Source: Macrocybe gigantea (lineage: Eukaryota > Basidiomycota > Agaricomycetes > Agaricales > Callistosporiaceae). Taken from it: a stretch of 64,000 bases of DNA. The DNA lies in contig SJRY01000040.1 of the NCBI GenBank assembly GCA_011319805.1, positions 558,001 to 622,000 of the forward strand, read 5' to 3'. The notes under the pieces are model-generated. The model was not told the origin of the DNA and made no database searches. It saw only the letters and a list, made by a program, of their open reading frames with translations. This document shows positions 11,099-23,005 of the stretch, piece after piece. The position numbers and the translations under genes were made by a program. How positions within the stretch are numbered: position 1 is the stretch's first letter; every line of letters starts with the position of its first letter.

Positions 11099-12815
11099 AT
11101 GACTAGCTTGGAACACTAGCATGGTTTGTTGCGTACTCTTGAAACTTCTCCAATTCTCCTACGCACCCTTCGTTCTTCCGATGCATTCCTTGGCACGGAT
11201 GGCTACGCAGAGCATATTTATCTAATTTTAATGTTCTTTTGGTTCGTTTCCTATCTTCCTATCGCACCTTCACATGTACACTTCGTCATATCTTAGTCTG
11301 TAGCGCAAGATTTATGCATCTGCCACTATACTACTGGTGTATCCCATTTACGCCGATTAATACACGAACACACTTCGATCCGACCGCTGAATTCTTCAAA
11401 CCCGTATTAAAGTTGGATGGCATGTAGATATGAACTTGCAGCGCTCGCTGTCAGCGCCGTCGAGTCACCACCGAAGCACAAGTTGTCTGTGCACTTTGTC
11501 ATCTGGATTCATACGGCTAAAGCTTGATAACGGAATGCCTCCGGCACATCGGAGACGAACTGTGTTCTCAAGCTCCATATTGATTCCGGATGCTGGCCCG
11601 GTGCAAAGGAGAAGAAATTCGAAGCAGTGTTGTCCTTGTTCTTGTTCTTGTTCCTGTTCTTCTTCTTCTTATGGCCCCCCCTCCCCCCTGTTAGAAGCCG
11701 TCCGGGCATGATTGCGATTTGTTGATCAGAAAAAGAATCCTTGGTCCACGGTGAATAAATACAAGCCGTTGTTCGGATGGGGTCCAGATCGTGGTAGCGT
11801 AAGGGCGTGCACACTTGAAACGAGTCCAAGCTTCTCCTGCTTTGCGATAAGCGATAGAAATCTGATCAACAGAAACCGAGCTGAACCCAAGGCGACAAGT
11901 GTCAGAAAATGGAAAAAAAAAGAAAGAAAAACAGCGATAGATTCTTATGGTTGTTCCTGCTTTTGTCGGGAAAGTCACAATTGAATGACAGGATAGACAG
12001 GATAGTCGTCGACCCCTCCATACTCAAGGCCCAAGGGCCTAGTGGGTGATCTCGATCGAGAACAAGAACTTTCAAATTGTGCGGAAAGTCGATCGGATCT
12101 TTAAAAGGGAATCAAAATATTGCGGCAACAAAATACCGAGTCCGCATAAGACACCGATAATGGGTCTCCTTTGGTCTCCTTCTCCAACACGGAGGGGAAG
12201 GGAGTCGAGCCCGAGAACGAACAGAGTTTAGGGATTATTAGCCCGGTAGTTATCAATCGCCGACGAGTGTTATTCGAGAAAAATTATAATTGAAAGAACG
12301 GGACTATTTGAGGTCCTTGATAACCATGTCACAACAAAGAGTCAGGAAAGACCTCGAACGTCGAGCCACCTGCTCCGAAGTGCCCCGTGTTGATGCCTTG
12401 GACGAACCAGACTATGTATGGCAATGAAACCACACTCTCAGCGACCTGTCATTCTTTTCGCGCGTTGACATGCAGTTGCCAACCGCTATTGAGCGCTATG
12501 GCGAAAGGCCCAGGGAAATCGGAACAGCGGAGGAAGGGTATGCATAACCTTCGCAGCATACTAGAGCACAATGGAGCAAGAACGGCGGCCTTGGAGAGCA
12601 GAAAAGGAATTCAAAAGTTTGAGCCTCATGGGCAGGGGAAGGATCGTGGACGCACAGCCACATCTCAATTAGGAAACGGACATCTCCGGCAGCCCTGAAA
12701 GGAAGCAAATGCCGAATCGGGAACACGGCTTACATTGGGCAGGCGAAATCAGTCCTCTGCTGCCATCTTCTTCTCGTCCTCTCACCATCATCATCATCAT
12801 CGTCCCGTAGTCTCG
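11099..12815. other. Long intergenic stretch, no gene recognised
   Basis: About 1.7 kb between the coiled-coil gene and the second zinc-cluster gene. It contains a CTTGTT/CTTCTT low-complexity tract (11636-11672), an AT-rich segment (12100-12310) and a close pair of perfect palindromes at 12027-12061. Just before the start at 12816 is an ATC/TCA repeat (12785-12800). It probably holds a 3' UTR and an extended promoter and leader. Confidence 0.4.
12027..12061. repeat. Pair of perfect palindromes
   Basis: AGGCCC-AA-GGGCCT (12027-12040) is a perfect 14-base inverted repeat. Ten bases on, TCTCGATCGAGA (12050-12061) is a perfect 12-base palindrome. The core CGATCGAGA also occurs in the palindrome upstream of the Ecl1-family gene at 45564-45587. 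They could be paired binding sites for dimeric regulators. Confidence 0.5.
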
Positions 12816-15800
12816 ATGTCCACGTCCCCGACATTTGAGAAGCGAAACGACATCGTGAGTGCCCTTGAAGGGCCCACCAAGAAAAGACGAAAAGGTGCAA
12901 CCCGCCTCAGCTGTGCAGAATGTCGAAGGTAAGTGCAAATGACCAATCACGAGACGCCGGCGTATTTTCTTTTCCTCAATTTCGAATTTTCCGCTCCTCT
13001 CAGGTTGAAGCTGCGTTGTGACCGTGCCATCCCTTGTGGCTCTTGTGTCAAGCGAGGCTGTGGTGCAATCTGTCCAGACGTAATTTGATTCCGCTTCTCT
13101 GCATTCGAGCACCGCTGATGGCTGATTGAATTTTATCAAGGGCTCTCTCACAACTGGTCAAGGGAATAGGTAAGCCAACCAGTCGACAGACCCTGTTGAC
13201 CAAGTTGTATATTTTTATTTTCTAGATTCGTCCTTGCATCGACGCAAGAATTGCACGAAAAAATAAATGAGCTTGCTAATCGTGTCCGTCAGCTTGAAGA
13301 TGGACTGCGAGCTGCGCATTCTCAACTCACAACTGAGCCACACCCCCTGCTTTCAGAGGAGCTCTTGAGAATCAAGGCACCCCTGCAGCGCGAAGCCACT
13401 CCAGCAAGAAATGGTGTGGTACACGGGATCAAAGAGGACGAAAACCCAGACGTCGTGGACGCTTTCGGCTCGCTGTCCATCAGCATATCAGGCCGAACAA
13501 AATTCTTCGGGCAAACAGCGAGCTCATGGGTGCGTTGTGCATAACTTTCGGCTCGATGTGTTCCTGACCTGATGCAATGCATGTGTAGCATTTCTATCAG
13601 GTACCATAATTTTCATTCCAATCTTGAGATCACGATCTGAATATCTTGCAGAACGAGGCTGCTGATGACAGCGACCAGGAGGATTTGCTCCAGAATCTGC
13701 AAACCATCCTTCCGAAGGAAGTTTTAAGAAGGGCTTCCGCGTTTCCCATATCGTCTACGGCGCATTCAATTGCAGAGGATGGTATTAGCATCTCAGGACT
13801 ATGCTGGTATCTCCCTCCCGCAGAGAAGGCCTATCGGCTACGCTCACTATACTACTCTCACGCTGCTTGGATGTAAGTCGGCTCGCTCCCAGCGTCAAGG
13901 TAACCTTATGCAGTCACTGCCAGGTACAATCCGATATCAATCGAGACCTTCGATTCCCAAGTCTATTCGCAGTTCTACGACCTGAATGCCGGACCGCCCT
14001 CCGCTGATCCTCTTGTGGCACATCGCCTATCTTTACTCTTTATGGTCTTAGCAATAGGCTCGTTGATGGATACCTCTCTCCCTGCATATAATTTGGAAGC
14101 TGAGAAATACCATCAACTTGCCAAGTCGGCGCTTTTCCAGGATTCCATCCTGGATGACCCCACCATCAATGCTGTGCAAGCTTTGGTACGTCCGAAATGT
14201 CATTGAGATCACTGATCCATCCTCCTAATGTGTCTGCTGACAGTACCTTATGACATTCTACCTCTTCTTGTCTGATCGGCATGGGACGGCCTCTGGCTCT
14301 CGCTGGGCATTGATGGGCCTCGCAGTCAAAATTGGACAAAGTGTATGTGATTTCTAATTCTTGCCCAAACTTTTTTTACCGATTTACTGATTGCCGTTTC
14401 TGCCGGCTGGTGCATTAGATTGGCCTGCGTAAGTGTTTATCACCACATTCCTTTCCGTTATCTTACCGCCACATTCACCCCCACGCAGACCGTGACAGTG
14501 GGCGCTGGAAGATCGATGCCTTGGAAACGCAACGAAGAAGAGAGCTATTCTGGGAGATATTCACGTATGATTCATGGCAATGCCTGACATTTGGTCGGCC
14601 GCCGAGCTTCGCCCTCAGCCATGTTGACTGCAAGATGCCGTTCATCGGTGATAACTCTGACGAAAAAGCTTGTATGTGCTTCTCCGCGTCATCAATGCCT
14701 GTACAGAATTCTGATCATATCATGCTGCTGTCCAGTTCACGCATGGAAGCATCGCTTCACATCGGAATGCATGAACCTACTCCATGACCAGGCTTTTGGA
14801 GGTAAAATGCCGACTTACGCCACTGTGTTGCAGCTCGATCGAAAGATGCGATCCTTCCCTGTGCCGCCTATCCTTCAAGTGGCGGGCTTTGGGAGCTCGG
14901 AGCCCCGGCCAGGAGGCTTTCCCGAGACTGTAGGCCTAACTTTGCAGCGGCACATCGTACTCGCTATCAGGGAAATGAGTAAGTGTACCAACCATATCGG
15001 GCCAATACACTTAATTCAAGACACTGTCCCCTCTTTTTAGACTTGCTGTATCTGCATCGGAGTTTTTTCGCACGAGCGATCAGCGACCACCCGAAAGATC
15101 CATTAGGAAGTCCATATGGGACATCCGTTATTGCGGCATACCGGAGTGCAGGATCGCTCATTGCCCTGATGCGTAATTTGCATACACAACTGAAGGAGGA
15201 AAGCGAAAGAATATGGTTCCTGTGGACGCATATGTTTTCTTGTGCGGTAAGTGAAATGTATCTCGCGTATCTTGGCACTTCTATTTTAACAATATTATCC
15301 TAGATAATTCTTGGTTCGATTGTCACTCGCTGCCCTTCACTGAGCTTGGCGCCGTCAGCACTCGTGCAGCTCGACTCCGCTTGCGAGTTGTTCTCCAAAG
15401 CGGCTCGGGGATTCCGCGCCAGCAAAGTTTTAGTGAGTTTCCGCATTTCTGATTACCAGAGTTGCAGTATAACCTATTTTCCCTCGAAGGATATTATGCT
15501 GCGACTACAGGAGAAAGCCCACTATAGTCTCGATGAGTTCCGGAAGGGAAAGGGATCGCCCCTGAATCGGTACGGACAGTCGATTTCTGAGCCACCGACG
15601 ACCGCAGACAACAACGATGAGCTATCGATCCTCGGTGGCAAGACCCGTTTTGTGGCGAAAATGGAGCCATCTTCTCCGACCCTGATAGACCGGTCACCCA
15701 CATCGCATAACCCCGTTGTGCCACTGCCGTTATCCCCTTCGATGCAGGGCCAGGTGCACCCTAGTGTCTGGGAGTATCTCGGTACCTTTGTGCCGAACTC

Positions 15801-16327
15801 GCAGCAGCCGCAACACCACGTTCCTGACGGCGGCTCAGCGAGTCAGAGCAGACAGGGGTCCATGAATGGAATGGAGTCCAGTCACGGCATATATCCCGAT
15901 GATATTTCGCCGGTCTCGATGTACGGGATGTCCAGCGTACCGACGAGTGCCACAACCTATCGCGCAGAGCCATCACCATACATTCCTCCGCAGCGCCAAT
16001 CGCAGCACTCGCAGCAGCAACACAATGCATCGCCGACAGCCCATCAGATGCCGCAGTCGCAGCACTCATCACAATCACAGCATGTCAATGGTGGCATGGG
16101 GCATCAGGTGTATCCAATTCGTTCCCTCAATATTTTCCTGTCTACGATTATGGCAACGGAGTCGTGAACGACCTGCATGGGAATGGTTACGGGTCGGCGG
16201 GGTACTCGACGGCGGGCGCGCCGGTTTTGGATGCCCCATGCTTCCTGCACATAGAAGATCCTCCGGTTCACCAGAGGGGACTATGCAAAGCACATGGCAA
16301 GACTTTGCGGCCAGTGTGGCGATGTGA
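12816..16327 (+). CDS. Zn2Cys6 transcription factor with fungal_trans domain
   Basis: The start at 12816 gives MSTSPTFEKRNDIVSALEG, then KKRRKGATRLSCAECRR. After the first intron comes LKLRCDRAIPCGSCVKRGC, giving a canonical zinc cluster with C-x2-C-x6-C-x5-C-x2-C spacing. A coiled-coil dimerisation linker follows (13245-13320). The PF04082-type middle homology region runs from about 13650 to 15500 over many short exons (AHRLSLLFMVLAIGSLMD, RRRELFWEIFTYDSWQCLTF, YLHRSFFARAISDHPKDPLG). The C-terminus (15590-16327) is Ser/Gln/His-rich and disordered, as in activation regions. At least nine introns. At the 3' end the frame is unclear: the frame that reads through 16090 stops at 16167, but coding-like sequence continues in a second frame (FPQYFPVYDYGNG) and a third (MQSTWQDFAASVAM, stop 16325-16327). 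Two 1-nt shifts or unseen splicing are needed. Paralogue of the gene at 1-1000. Confidence 0.85.
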
Positions 16328-16678
16328 AGATTGAAGTGCTTTGCTCCTCTCGGTGCGCATAAATCCGGTTGTTCCACGCTGTTGCTCTGAAGTTGCTAGT
16401 AACAGATCTCCAGGTTTATATATGTCTATGTTTCCGCGACTCGGCTATTGTAAGACAAGTTCATATTGATTTTGTACTTTTAAAACTTGTATTTCTTTGC
16501 CCTCGAGGCCTAATGATGTTTCAGTCTTGTCCCGTTCGTACTCTTTCGGTGTTATTGTATATACGGTCTGTTTTTGCAGTAAACATAATAAAGAGTGTGT
16601 GTCGAATGTACATAAATGCTTACTTAGATAACTTGATCTTTTTGTCGGCGTAGTTGCAACCAGCACGGACCTACGACA
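16328..16678. other. Intergenic, tandem genes
   Basis: 350 AT-rich bases between two plus-strand genes. They hold the 3' UTR of the transcription factor gene (possible AATAAA-like ACATAATAAAG near 16581) and the promoter of the Nudix gene. Nothing else was seen. Confidence 0.35.
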
Positions 16679-17284
16679 ATGGCCACATCTGCACTTTCTC
16701 TACGCCGTAGATATCCGTCGAAGCAATTCCCGGCTGGCGATTTCGTGATATCAGCGGGCTGCGTCCTCTTTCGCCCCGTTCCACAAACGAGCCCTTCTGC
16801 GTCAGACAAACATCAAAGTCTTGAGGTATGCATTCTGCGAATGATCGGGACAGACGAATGGGTTCTCCCCAAAGGACGCAAAGAGAGGGGAGAGACGATC
16901 GAAGTCGCTGCGCTGCGCGAGACATACGAAGAGACCGGGTTCCAGTGCCAGTTCTGGCCGCAGCGTATGAAAACGAGGGCGCCGATTCCTGGCGTCGAGA
17001 GCGAGGATGCCGTGGCGGTAGCGGACGGACTGGCCGAGCCGATCACGGTCAGCATCAGAGAGCAAGGCGAAATGGGCGTGAAGCTCGTTTTCTGGTTTGT
17101 CGGGATGGTCGTCGATTCCGGCGAGACAGACGAAGGCGGCCCGCCGAGAGTTGGGTTCGAGAAATTCGAGCCCGTCTTTGTCCCTGCGGGTGAAGCGGAA
17201 AAGAGGCTGACGTTTGCAAGCGACCGAGAGGTCGTAAAGGAAGCGTTGGGCATCGTTCTCCAACATGTACACGATGAGCATTGA
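16679..17284 (+). CDS. Nudix hydrolase
   Basis: A 201-residue intronless gene, unusual among its heavily spliced neighbours. The Nudix box is complete: G-x5-E-x7-REUxEExGU as GRKERGETIEVAALRETYEE followed by TGF (about residues 66-88). The two glutamates before TGF are the metal ligands that hydrolyse nucleoside diphosphates linked to another moiety. The sequence before the box, WVLPKGRKERGE, resembles the diphosphoinositol-polyphosphate phosphohydrolase (DIPP/Aps1-like) subgroup, and FPAGDFVISAGCVLFRP is a typical first strand. The exact substrate cannot be read from the sequence. There is no signal peptide, so it is probably cytosolic or nuclear. The 3' end converges on the F-box-like gene, with 178 bases between the stops. 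Confidence 0.9.
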   Translation: MATSALSLRRRYPSKQFPAGDFVISAGCVLFRPVPQTSPSASDKHQSLEVCILRMIGTDEWVLPKGRKERGETIEVAALRETYEETGFQCQFWPQRMKTRAPIPGVESEDAVAVADGLAEPITVSIREQGEMGVKLVFWFVGMVVDSGETDEGGPPRVGFEKFEPVFVPAGEAEKRLTFASDREVVKEALGIVLQHVHDEH

Positions 17285-17462
17285 CCAGCTATCCTGGCTG
17301 TTTTACAGACGTAGCAAGTTGCATATCTTTGGAGGAAAATATATGTACATGGGATACGGTGAAAACCGGCTTGCAGTGATCCCTACGATACGAAAAGGAA
17401 ACGAGGTCCGCTAGATTAGGTTCCAGGGGATTCGCTCGGCGATCTGATTCTTTCTGGGCCAG

Positions 17463-18706
17463 TTAAATGAGTTCCCACAATTCCTTGTAGCTTAGGCCAA
17501 AACCAGTCGTATTTCTCTGGGAGGTTCGCGGGAGATACGCGAGGAACATTTCTTGTGCTTCATCTCGGATGAACTCCTCTTCTTCAGGGGGGACATTGAA
17601 AAACTGCACGTGGACATTGCCAGCGAAACGGCTGAGAGCCTCGTCGATCATGACGAGGTTGGAAATATTCTGTTCCACATCCGGGTCACCCTCTATAAAT
17701 ATGGTGAAATCCATGAAGCGATTCCGGTTGCCTATGTCAATGCTTTGCAAAAGGTCGGCCATTCGATCACCTAAATATGCTGAGAATGGAAACCCGAAAA
17801 CGGTGAGGGACTTCAGGCCATCGAGACTGATGTCTTCAAGATTGTCGGCGACTGCAAAGGTGCGAGAATTTCAAACGCAGGAAATGCATCAGATCAGAGT
17901 CGTGGCATTTGAGATTATTTACACGCACGGTTATGTCCGTAACCGATAGTCAAGCTGCGCAGAGAAGGTTCGCACATCGACGAGATGCGTTCAAAGTCCA
18001 AGACTGACTCGCTCATGACCGTGAGGTGGCGAAGCTCCGAAAGGTCGAACGGCGAGGCCGGGAGGTAGAAAAAAGGGATTGTCCATTCTTCTGCCGGCTG
18101 TTCGAGCTTCAAAGATAGCAGTTTGATTTTCTCGTCCCGGGTCAGTACTATGTCGTGCATGTGGTCCTCCACGGTTTCCACGTGCGATATGGTGAGGTGC
18201 TTGACGTTGGGGAACTGCATTAGAGTGAATGGATGAAAATCAATTATGGATCGCAGCGCCAGAGTGTGCAGTGATCCAGACGTGTTGCGCAGAACCGTAA
18301 CTTGAAAGGGCGTCTCCTCATCGGCGAAGACGTCCAAGGCGCGCAACTTGACCTTATCAAGGATCCAAAGCAAGTCAGAAATCGTAGTGTTCCGGTCCAC
18401 GTTCACTTCATCGCGAATACGCAGTTCATTGACGTAGGTCAGGATGACCGGCTTTTCCTCGGCGAGCGTCACGAATTCCGCATTGCGTTCAGAGTCGTGA
18501 AAAGTCAACCTGATCGCAGTAAAGAGACGTTCCTCACAGAACGGAATGAGATTGCGTATCGCAAGAGCAGCGTCTCCGAGGAAGCGTTCTTCGATGTAGC
18601 CGGCTATGGCCGCCAGCAACTCGGGCGCAAGTCTGGAGAAATATGGCACAGAGGAAGACGACATTTGTAACGAGGATTCGAGGGGAGACGGAAGAAGGGG
18701 AAACAA
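17463..18706 (-). CDS. F-box-like protein
   Basis: Two exons: from 18706 down to about 17936 (GYGHNR, then a GTGCGT donor) and from about 17855 (after CTTTGCAG) down to 17463. The N-terminus has an F-box-like helix set (FSRLAPELLAAIAGYIEERF), followed by degenerate leucine-rich strands (LRALDVFADEETPFQVTVL; LHTLALRSIIDFHPFTLMQF; LRHLTVMSESVLDF). Basidiomycetes carry large families of such proteins. F-box proteins act as substrate adaptors of SCF ubiquitin ligases, but most members in mushrooms are uncharacterised. An internal Met (MSSSSVPYF) 14 codons downstream could be the real start. The C-terminal tail is acidic (PPEEEEFIRDEAQEMF). Confidence 0.7.
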
Positions 18707-19512
18707 TGCTGAGCCTCTGTTAGCATTCTTGGATATTTATGCCTGTGCCATGTGCTGAGAAGGCAGCTACTTTGTGGCGACACAGATATCGGCGAAGAGC
18801 AAAGATGCGGCCATCAGCTTATGGGCTATACGAGAATGTCTGTATATCCCCATCCAAAGGACGTCTTTATGCTGTATTTCACACGGCTGTCAACAATCCT
18901 AAGTCCTATTCTTCAGTTATGCGGAGAAAACAATAGGTTATTAAAACAGGAAGTATACTCGCCGCAGTCGTTTCCGAGGAGACGAGAAGGCGTCGCTCAG
19001 CGTGCGAGGGTATTGTTCGAAACGAAGAACACATTGTGATAGATTTCGGTCCTTTCCTGTTGATCATTCTGGAACATGGCGATATACAGCTTTCCAAGAT
19101 ATCCAGGCCACGTAGTCGACTGATGCAGTACTTTTGCTGACTGGCATCTTGAGCTCGCAATGTATTCCCTCTAGAACGGCGAAGGAAGTTTGGTTTTACG
19201 GTGATCACTGGTCACCTCGTATTCTTGGGGGCAGCTCACTTGTTCGTTCATAACGACGGCAGACATCGAACATGCTGATCCTTGTTACAGCACTTACCCT
19301 TTCCTGCATAAAGGACACAATGATCAGAGATACAATATTACAAACTCAGGTGTGGAACGAGCACGTGACGCCTGTTCAATCCAAACGCGTCACGGTCTTG
19401 TTCGAGAGTTGGCACGTTTGTCGAGGTCCTCGTCCACGATGGCGTCCGTCAGCTCTGTATCCCAACAGTTAGCCAGTCTTAGCATCTCGGGCAGAAGCAG
19501 CACCAGAAATCC
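18707..19512. promoter_or_regulatory. Divergent intergenic region, F-box / Aurora kinase
   Basis: About 800 bases between divergent genes. A CACGTG E-box sits at 19362-19367 (GCACGTGACG), about 80-150 bases before the two possible Aurora start codons. No other gene is supported. Confidence 0.4.
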
Positions 19513-20824
19513 ATGTCTGCCAGCTCGACCGTGCGCGTCCTTCATCATCCGAAAAGCAATTCAAATATCACCGCGAAACTGCTCAGCAAACATGCAGCGC
19601 CTAATCTGAGCTCGAAGCAGAATGTGCTTAACCAGCCTATGCATCCATCCACGTTGCGGCACCAGATCTCGCAGCCACAGCTAGGCAAGCCTCGTGCCGT
19701 GCAGCCCCCGATTGACATAGGCAAATATGACGGAGGGCTTGAGTTGGACGATGAAAAGAGGGGAAAGGAAATCACCGGTGAAGCGGCGGAGGAGCTAGCT
19801 TTGAGCTCTAGTACTTCAAAGTGCGTTTTACTTTGGGTTTCCTTCTTTTGTAGATCTGATTTGAATCGGTGCTAGGAAATATCCAACTCGTGAATGGCAT
19901 TTAACCGACTTTGACATGGGTCGGCCGCTAGGCAAAGGCAAATTCGGTCGAGTCTACATGGTCCGCACCAAAACCGAGCCGAAATATATTCTGGCCCTCA
20001 AGACGCTCTACAAGTCTGAGATCGTCGAATCCAGAGTCGAGAAACAAATTCGGCGAGAGATCGAGATCCAGCAGAACTTGAGGCATCCTAACGTGCTGCG
20101 GCTGTATGGCTATTTCCACGACGCCAAACGGATCTTTTTGATGCTCGAATTTGCGGGAAAGGGAGAACTCTACAAGCAACTCACGAAGCACGGATGTTTC
20201 TCTGAAAGGCGGAGCGCGAGGTACATAGACCAGATGGCGGATGCGCTGATGTACCTCCACTCAAAACATGTCATCCACCGCGACATCAAGCCGGAGAATC
20301 TATTGTTGGGCATCAATGGAGAGCTGAAGATCGGTGATTTCGGGTGGAGCGTTCATGCTCCTGGCAACAGGCGGATGACACTCTGCGGAACATTGGATTA
20401 CCTGCCGCCTGAAATGGTGGAAGGGAAGGAACACGGCGAAAAGGTGGATTATTGGGCATTGGGCGTCCTCACGTACGAATTTCTAATCGGCAATCCGCCT
20501 TTCGAAGACCGGAAAAGCGTGAACAGTGCGTCTTTGTCTGCCTTTGACACACCCCTCGCTGATTTTTTATTTTGTAGATACATACAAGCGTATAGCAAGG
20601 GTCGACTTGAAGTTCCCAGCGACGATGTCGGCAGACGTCAGAGACCTCATATCCAAGGTGAGATCATGAATTGTTGACGTAGTACAGAGTTTGATCGCAT
20701 GATTTCATAGCTGTTGCAATATGAACCTGAGCGAAGGTTGCCTTTGTCGGAAGTGCGCAGACATCCTTGGATAGTGAAATATCGACCGAAAGATTCGACG
20801 AGAGGGGGCGGTGAGATGGGGTAA
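19513..20824 (+). CDS. IPL1: Aurora-type serine/threonine protein kinase
   Basis: The catalytic subunit of the chromosomal passenger complex in fungi; it corrects kinetochore attachments and acts in cytokinesis (family knowledge). Exons seen: 19513-19820, 19876-20527, then about 20577-20658 and about 20711-20824. The glycine loop is [15 protein letters not shown], the ATP lysine lies in ALKTLYKSE, the catalytic loop is [12 protein letters not shown], then [11 protein letters not shown]. The activation segment [19 protein letters not shown] is the Aurora signature, with the activating Thr. The C-lobe ends with [13 protein letters not shown]. The non-catalytic N-terminus (about 110 residues) is basic and disordered. 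An upstream ATG at 19439 (MASVSS) could be joined to [11 protein letters not shown] by a 38-nt intron, adding 12 residues; I use the conservative start. Confidence 0.92.
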
Positions 20825-20968
20825 TTTAATTCACCGGATCAACTGTACTAAAATGTTAGCAATTGTACTCTAATCTCACATTGATCACGTGAATGGATGT
20901 TTAGTGGCCAGTACATTGACTTTGTCCACTGACCCATCGTTCCTCCCAAAATCTTGTGCATGCCTATA

Positions 20969-22268
20969 ATGTGCGGTCCTTCCTCCAGCACCGCCGCCTT
21001 TGGCCGCAACAGACCGGTAACGTCCTTCTGTTTGTCTAGAGCTCTCCGATGTGCTTATGCAAGCTCATCTCTATTCCACAGGTACAGCGAAAGGTCCGTT
21101 CTTCCCATGGTGTCACTCTGAGCGGCTTATCCAACCACCCGAACCCTGTGATGGTTCATATCAACAGGTCGTTGTTTGCGGCGACGGCGCATGCGGTACG
21201 ATGCTATTTACCTCTGTTCTCGCATTCTAGAGCGGCAGGCACTCAACGATCTGCAAACGCCCTAGGCAAGACGTCGCTATTAAACGTATTCGCTCGGGGT
21301 TTCTTCACGCAGATTTAGTATGTCTACCGGTCTTATCGTCCATCCCAGCCCCGCTGTCCGAGGTGTTCGCGGATGGGCGACCCACCAATTCAGTGAATCT
21401 GATTCGTCCACCTTAAAGCGAACCTACAGTATTTGAGAATTACGTTCACGAACTTTACGTTGACGAACAATCAGTGGAGCTGAGCTTATGGGACACTGCT
21501 GGTTCGTCATACCGCTTCAGTCTTCTCGATCCCTGCTTAGCAGCCTCTCAACCTGTGCTTCGGCATCATCACAGGCCAGGAAGAGTTTGACAGGCTACGC
21601 TCGCTATCTTATGCCGAGACGCATGTGGTTATGGTTTGTTTTTCGGTGCGCATGTGCCACTCTCTTTTTTTCTCCTTCGATCCCCCTGATGCTCATGCAT
21701 CCCAAGGTCGACAATCCAACATCATTGGAGAACGTGGAGTCGAAAGTAAAGACCTTGATATCGCATCGGGGTAGGAGAAGCTCATTCCCATGTTTTCAGT
21801 GGCTAGAAGAAATCGTGGAGTACTGCCCAGGCGTCAAGGTATGGAACTACGTCTGACCTCGGCTCGTTCCATTCCAAGAATGCTCATGTTTGGACCAGCT
21901 TGTCCTAGTTGGTCCGTTTTTTTGCTTCCGTTACGACATCCGCCATCGGAACTTACTCGTTTTAGCTCTGAAATGCGATCTGCGGGACGATCGAGCAGTC
22001 AAAGATCGGCTCCTTCGATATGGAACGCATCCGGTGCAGTATGAAGAGGGGCTGGCCGTCGCACGGAGGATACGCGCCAGCCGGTACCTAGGTGTGTCTC
22101 GTATCCGTTGACATGGAAGTCTCTTGCTGATTTCTTTTTAATCACCATCCAGAATGCAGCTCGAAGCATAACCGCGGCGTGACGGAGGTCTTCTATGAAG
22201 CAGCCCGTGTATCGCTCAGCACACGTGCTAAAGGCTCGTCTGGTGGTGGGGGTTGCGTCATCATGTGA
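20969..22268 (+). CDS. RHO3: Rho-family small GTPase, Rho3 type
   Basis: A membrane-anchored switch for polarised exocytosis and actin organisation in fungi. It starts at ATG 20969 ([16 protein letters not shown]) and needs at least nine short introns. The P-loop GDGACGKTSLL is split by an intron near 21200-21265. Switch I reads [18 protein letters not shown] and switch [20 protein letters not shown]. The Rho insert region starts [30 protein letters not shown] and [11 protein letters not shown] are closest to the Rho3 subfamily as I know it. It ends in the CaaX box CVIM (stop 22266-22268), preceded by Ser/Gly; terminal Met suggests farnesylation. The gene is in tandem with Aurora, 144 bases downstream, with a CACGTG at 20886-20891 in its promoter. 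Confidence 0.9.
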
Positions 22269-23005
22269 TACCGCGCCCGATGCTGGGTCGGCGCGAGCAT
22301 GTCTCTCGCCCCGACCTTCGCGTTTGCGCCCTCTTTCTCACTTCCTCCCTAGGCCAGGAGACGATGATCATCAGGGGCTGCGGGGCGGACCTTCGCACAT
22401 TCTTTTCCCTCCTTTTGACCGACGGACCGTGGTCTTGTCAAAATGGCTCGTCCCTTGCTCGTCTTTTCTTCCACACTCATGACAGACGCAATCCCTTACG
22501 TCCCCTCCCCGTTTTCATTCATCGGCCCATTGCATGCGTCTCCTCTTGGCACCTCCCTTATCGTCCGCTCTCGCTTTTAGCCTATGCTATAGAACTTATT
22601 CTCATCATCATTGTTCTGCGGTTTCTTGTTTTCTTTTCATTCTTGTTTTACTATCTAACCACTACATTACCCGCTTTTTCCTATTGGTCGTCTCGCTCTC
22701 TTTTGCTGGCTTTTCTTTCCCGTTGTTGTCTCTCGGACTGTGATTTGGATACCAATGTATCTCACATCCACTCACTCCATGTATATCGCATCTCTATAGC
22801 AACGAAGCTGCCATGTCAACAAATGAGAAGAAATGTAGTGAATCCTATTAAAAGCAAGAAACAACAGTACGAAAAGACAGGAGCACATTATACGGACAGT
22901 CCGATCCAATATTACAAGTATCATTTGAAAAGGGGCGAACGAATATGGCCCTCTCAAAATGTGCCGAAACCGGTCATAGCCTGGCGGAGGGAAAGTGAGC
23001 CAAAG
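22269..23005. other. Intergenic, convergent 3' ends
   Basis: Pyrimidine-rich on the plus strand (22500-22740) and AT-rich after that. A 281-codon open frame (22253-23098) crosses it but has no recognisable domain, begins inside Rho3 coding sequence in another frame and ends antisense to clathrin, so it is taken as chance. It holds the 3' UTRs of Rho3 and clathrin. Confidence 0.4.

Noticed and set aside
11636..11675. CTTGTT/CTTCTT tandem tract
   Set aside because: Simple low-complexity sequence typical of fungal intergenic DNA; no sign of a structured repeat or array.
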